Of a stretch of DNA of 44,740 bases, positions 42,567-44,740 are shown piece by piece. A program made the position numbers and the translations under genes. Numbering within the stretch: position 1 is the stretch's first letter; every line of letters begins with the position of its first letter. Origin of the DNA: CAYLRU01 sp964386565 (lineage in GTDB: Bacteria; Desulfobacterota; Desulfobacteria; Desulfobacterales; UBA5616); the NCBI GenBank assembly GCA_964386565.1, contig CAYLRU010000024.1, positions 1 to 44,740 on the forward strand, written 5' to 3'. The notes beneath the pieces are model-generated. The model was not told the origin of the DNA, ran no database searches, and saw nothing but the letters and a program-made list of their open reading frames with translations.

Positions 42567-44346
42567 CAAAATATCTACAAAGGAACGGTTCGAGGAAAAA
42601 AGAATCACCGCTATTGGTGCGTCCCCGGGTATTTGCATTGGAAAGGCATACCTTGTTGACAGGGAAGGCGTTGATGTTGTTGAGAAATATTTTATCGAAG
42701 AGAAAAAGATCGAACAGGAAAAAAAGCGTTTCAGGATGGCCGTTCGAAAAGCAAGAGATGAATTAAGGGCCATCATTGACAATACACCTGAAGAGATCCG
42801 CCAGCACACCAATATTTTTGAAATTCACGTGGCATTGCTCAAAGATAAAATGCTCTACGGGAAAACCCTTGAAACCATTGAAAACGAACAGGTCAATGCC
42901 GAATGGGCACTGAAAACGGTGGTGGCTGACGTACGAGCGATTTTTCGGGATATGGACGATGATTATTTCAAGGAACGTGCGTCAGACATTGTTCATGTTT
43001 CCGACAGGATCATGCGGAACCTGACGGGCGCTGAAAGGGTCAGTATTTCGGACATTGACAAGCGGGTGATCCTGGTGGCCCATGACCTGTCGCCCACGGA
43101 CACAAGCCAGATCCGACTTGAAAAGGTAAAGGGATTTGTCACGAATCGCGGCGGCAGGGCGTCCCATACCAGTATTATTGCCCGTACCCTTGAGATTCCC
43201 GCCGTGCTGGGCCTTGTGAATGCCACCGAGGAAATCCACAATGACGATGTGATTATCGTTGACGGCACCCGGGGCGTTGTCATCATTAATCCCAGGGAAC
43301 GCACGTTAATCGAGTATGAAGAGAAAAAAGCGCGCTACGAAGAGCACAAAGCCGTCATCGCCCGAAGCGGCCGGGTGTCGGCTGAAACCGTAGACGGCGT
43401 TCGAATGCAGGTGATGGGCAATATTGAACTGCCCGAAGAAGTGGTGTCGGTCATCGATTACGGCGGTGACGGGATCGGCCTTTACCGGACGGAATTCCAG
43501 TATCTGGGCCGCCCGTATTTTCCGTCTGAAGCGGAACTGTTCGACAAATACAAGGATGTCGTGGAAGTCATTGCCCCGAAACCCGTTACCATTCGCACCC
43601 TTGACATAAACGGCGACAAGGCCGTGGCCCCTACTGCGGAATCCCGCGAAGACAATCCCGCCCTGGGTCTTCGCGCCATCCGGTATTGTTTGAAAAAGCC
43701 GGATATCTTCAAGACGCAGTTAAGGGCCATATTGCGCGTTTCAGCCTTCGGCAACGTGAGGATCCTGTTACCCATGATATCCAGTTTTGAGGAGATTATT
43801 GAAACAAAAAAGATTCTGAACGAGGTATCAGAGGCATTGGATAAAGAGGGTATTCCGTTTAAAAAGGACATCCAGGTCGGTATCATGATAGAGGTCCCGT
43901 CAGCAGTGATCATGAGCGATGTCATGGCCGATGCAGTGGATTTTTTCAGTATCGGAACAAACGATCTGATTCAATACTCATTGGCCATTGATCGGGGGAA
44001 CCGGCAGGTGGCCCATCTGTACCAGCCGTTTAATCCGGCGGTTATCCGAATGATTAAATTCGTAGCAGACGTCAGCAAGAAAAAGGGGATCAAGACCTAC
44101 ATGTGCGGTGAGATGGCAGGGGACCCCCTGGCCATTCCCATACTTTTGGGACTCGGGCTGGATGACCTGAGCATGAATCCGCAGTCCATTCCGGCGGCAA
44201 AACAGATGATTCGCCTGATCAGTGCATCTGATGCCCGTCTTTTTATGAAGGAAATATTAAAGCAAAACACGGCAAAAAAGGTATTGGCCCTGTTAAATGA
44301 CACTTACGGCAGCCTGTTGACGGAGCATATCTACGCCGGGCAATAA
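42547..44346 (+). CDS. ptsI: Phosphoenolpyruvate-protein phosphotransferase (PTS Enzyme I)
   Basis: A 599-residue Enzyme I. The N-terminal domain contains the phosphorylated His207 in GGRASHTSI. The C-terminal PEP-binding barrel has GIGLYRTEF, SIGTNDLIQY and the active cysteine in TYMCGEMAGDP. It takes phosphate from phosphoenolpyruvate and gives it to HPr. It lacks the N-terminal GAF domain of nitrogen-type PtsP, so it is a classical Enzyme I. The N-terminal tail of about 24 residues before ITAIGASPG is longer than in E. coli. The ATG at 42547 lies inside the HPr gene (20-base overlap), so translational coupling is expected. A more upstream in-frame ATG at 42493 is less likely. Confidence 0.95.
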   Translation: MDSENNNKISTKERFEEKRITAIGASPGICIGKAYLVDREGVDVVEKYFIEEKKIEQEKKRFRMAVRKARDELRAIIDNTPEEIRQHTNIFEIHVALLKDKMLYGKTLETIENEQVNAEWALKTVVADVRAIFRDMDDDYFKERASDIVHVSDRIMRNLTGAERVSISDIDKRVILVAHDLSPTDTSQIRLEKVKGFVTNRGGRASHTSIIARTLEIPAVLGLVNATEEIHNDDVIIVDGTRGVVIINPRERTLIEYEEKKARYEEHKAVIARSGRVSAETVDGVRMQVMGNIELPEEVVSVIDYGGDGIGLYRTEFQYLGRPYFPSEAELFDKYKDVVEVIAPKPVTIRTLDINGDKAVAPTAESREDNPALGLRAIRYCLKKPDIFKTQLRAILRVSAFGNVRILLPMISSFEEIIETKKILNEVSEALDKEGIPFKKDIQVGIMIEVPSAVIMSDVMADAVDFFSIGTNDLIQYSLAIDRGNRQVAHLYQPFNPAVIRMIKFVADVSKKKGIKTYMCGEMAGDPLAIPILLGLGLDDLSMNPQSIPAAKQMIRLISASDARLFMKEILKQNTAKKVLALLNDTYGSLLTEHIYAGQ

Positions 44347-44374
44347 TCGGTGCCAGGTATAATACGGGAATAAA

Positions 44375-44740
44375 TTGGAAAAAAGCAGGATTAAAATCAT
44401 TGCCGAGAACCGGAAGGCCCGGCATGATTATTTTATTGAAGACCAGATTGAAGCGGGGATGGTACTCCTGGGGACTGAGGTAAAGGCCCTCCGGGGGGGC
44501 AGGGCCAACCTGAAGGACTCCTATGCCAAAATCGAAAAGGGGGAGGTTTTTGTCTACCAGATGCACATCAGTCCGTATCCTTATGCCTATTATGGGAATC
44601 ATGATCCGCTGAGGCCGAGAAAGCTGCTGCTTCACAAGCGTGAAATAAAAAAGTTGTACGGAAAAGTTAATGAAAAGGGGCGTTCCCTGATTCCGTTGCG
44701 GCTTTATTTCAAAGACGGTAAGGTCAAGATACTGATCGCC
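44375..44740 (+). CDS. smpB: SsrA-binding protein SmpB (5' part, cut by the window end)
   Basis: The first 122 residues of SmpB are visible. The OB-fold core contains NRKARHDYFIEDQ, GTEVKALRGGRANLKDSYA and HDPLRPRKLLLHKREI, all highly conserved. SmpB binds tmRNA and brings it to stalled ribosomes for trans-translation. The start is a TTG with GGGAA about five bases upstream; no ATG is available before the conserved region. It follows ptsI by 28 bases. About 30 residues, including the basic C-terminal tail that reads into the decoding centre, lie beyond the window. Confidence 0.93.
   Translation, partial: MEKSRIKIIAENRKARHDYFIEDQIEAGMVLLGTEVKALRGGRANLKDSYAKIEKGEVFVYQMHISPYPYAYYGNHDPLRPRKLLLHKREIKKLYGKVNEKGRSLIPLRLYFKDGKVKILIA

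Overview
The window reads as chromosomal DNA from an anaerobic, Gram-negative bacterium, most likely a sulfate-reducing Desulfobacterota of the Desulfobacteraceae/Desulfosarcina kind. Pointers to this are a tungsten-type aldehyde:ferredoxin oxidoreductase, a CooC-type ATPase, a LysR regulator of the type tied to selenium metabolism, a stand-alone acyl-CoA carboxyltransferase, a regulatory-looking HPr/Enzyme I pair, and an envelope division module. This is inference from gene content; no rRNA or other taxonomic marker is present. I found no tRNA, rRNA, CRISPR array, insertion sequence or phage gene.

Left part (1-24200), mostly housekeeping. A gene tail and a clear terminator are followed by a small membrane protein and a five-domain S1 RNA-binding protein. 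A leftward ECF sigma / anti-sigma / Spy-like periplasmic protein operon follows. Next come a QW-motif terpene-cyclase-fold protein, a hexapeptide acyltransferase and a convergent MFS transporter. A rightward stress and envelope block then carries Hsp20, Lon, RlpA and RecD2. DUF1178, an SH3/coiled-coil membrane protein, NadB, DnaJ, QueD and a leftward pyrE follow. The pyrE gene has a promoter and terminator-like hairpin in its leader. The block ends with ftsE-ftsX-EnvC-like-ctpA-divergent polysaccharide deacetylase, in which the ABC-type FtsEX pair and a degenerate LytM protein should control septal amidases.

Middle part (24300-38850), accessory metabolism. It contains a biotin-dependent-type carboxyltransferase, a CooC-like ATPase (leftward), a PaaK-like adenylate-forming enzyme with an altered P-loop, and an LplA-like ligase. 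A TetR regulator with a near-consensus promoter overlapped by a palindrome comes next. Downstream lie an SCP2 lipid carrier, two tandem phytoene-desaturase-like FAD oxidoreductases, an SCP2-like protein with a membrane anchor, and a 98-residue protein ending in Gly-Gly-Gly. A tungsten-type AOR, a strong terminator and a third phytoene-desaturase-like oxidoreductase complete the set. Taken together this looks like an uncharacterised redox pathway for a bulky hydrophobic substrate (isoprenoid, sterol-like or long-chain lipid), and it is the best candidate here for an undescribed system.

Right part (38850-44740). A GalT/HIT-like nucleotidyltransferase is divergent from a selenium-type LysR regulator. 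A LOG-family protein follows, then about 490 bases without a recognisable gene. HPr overlaps Enzyme I of the PTS, with no sugar permease nearby, and the window ends inside smpB.
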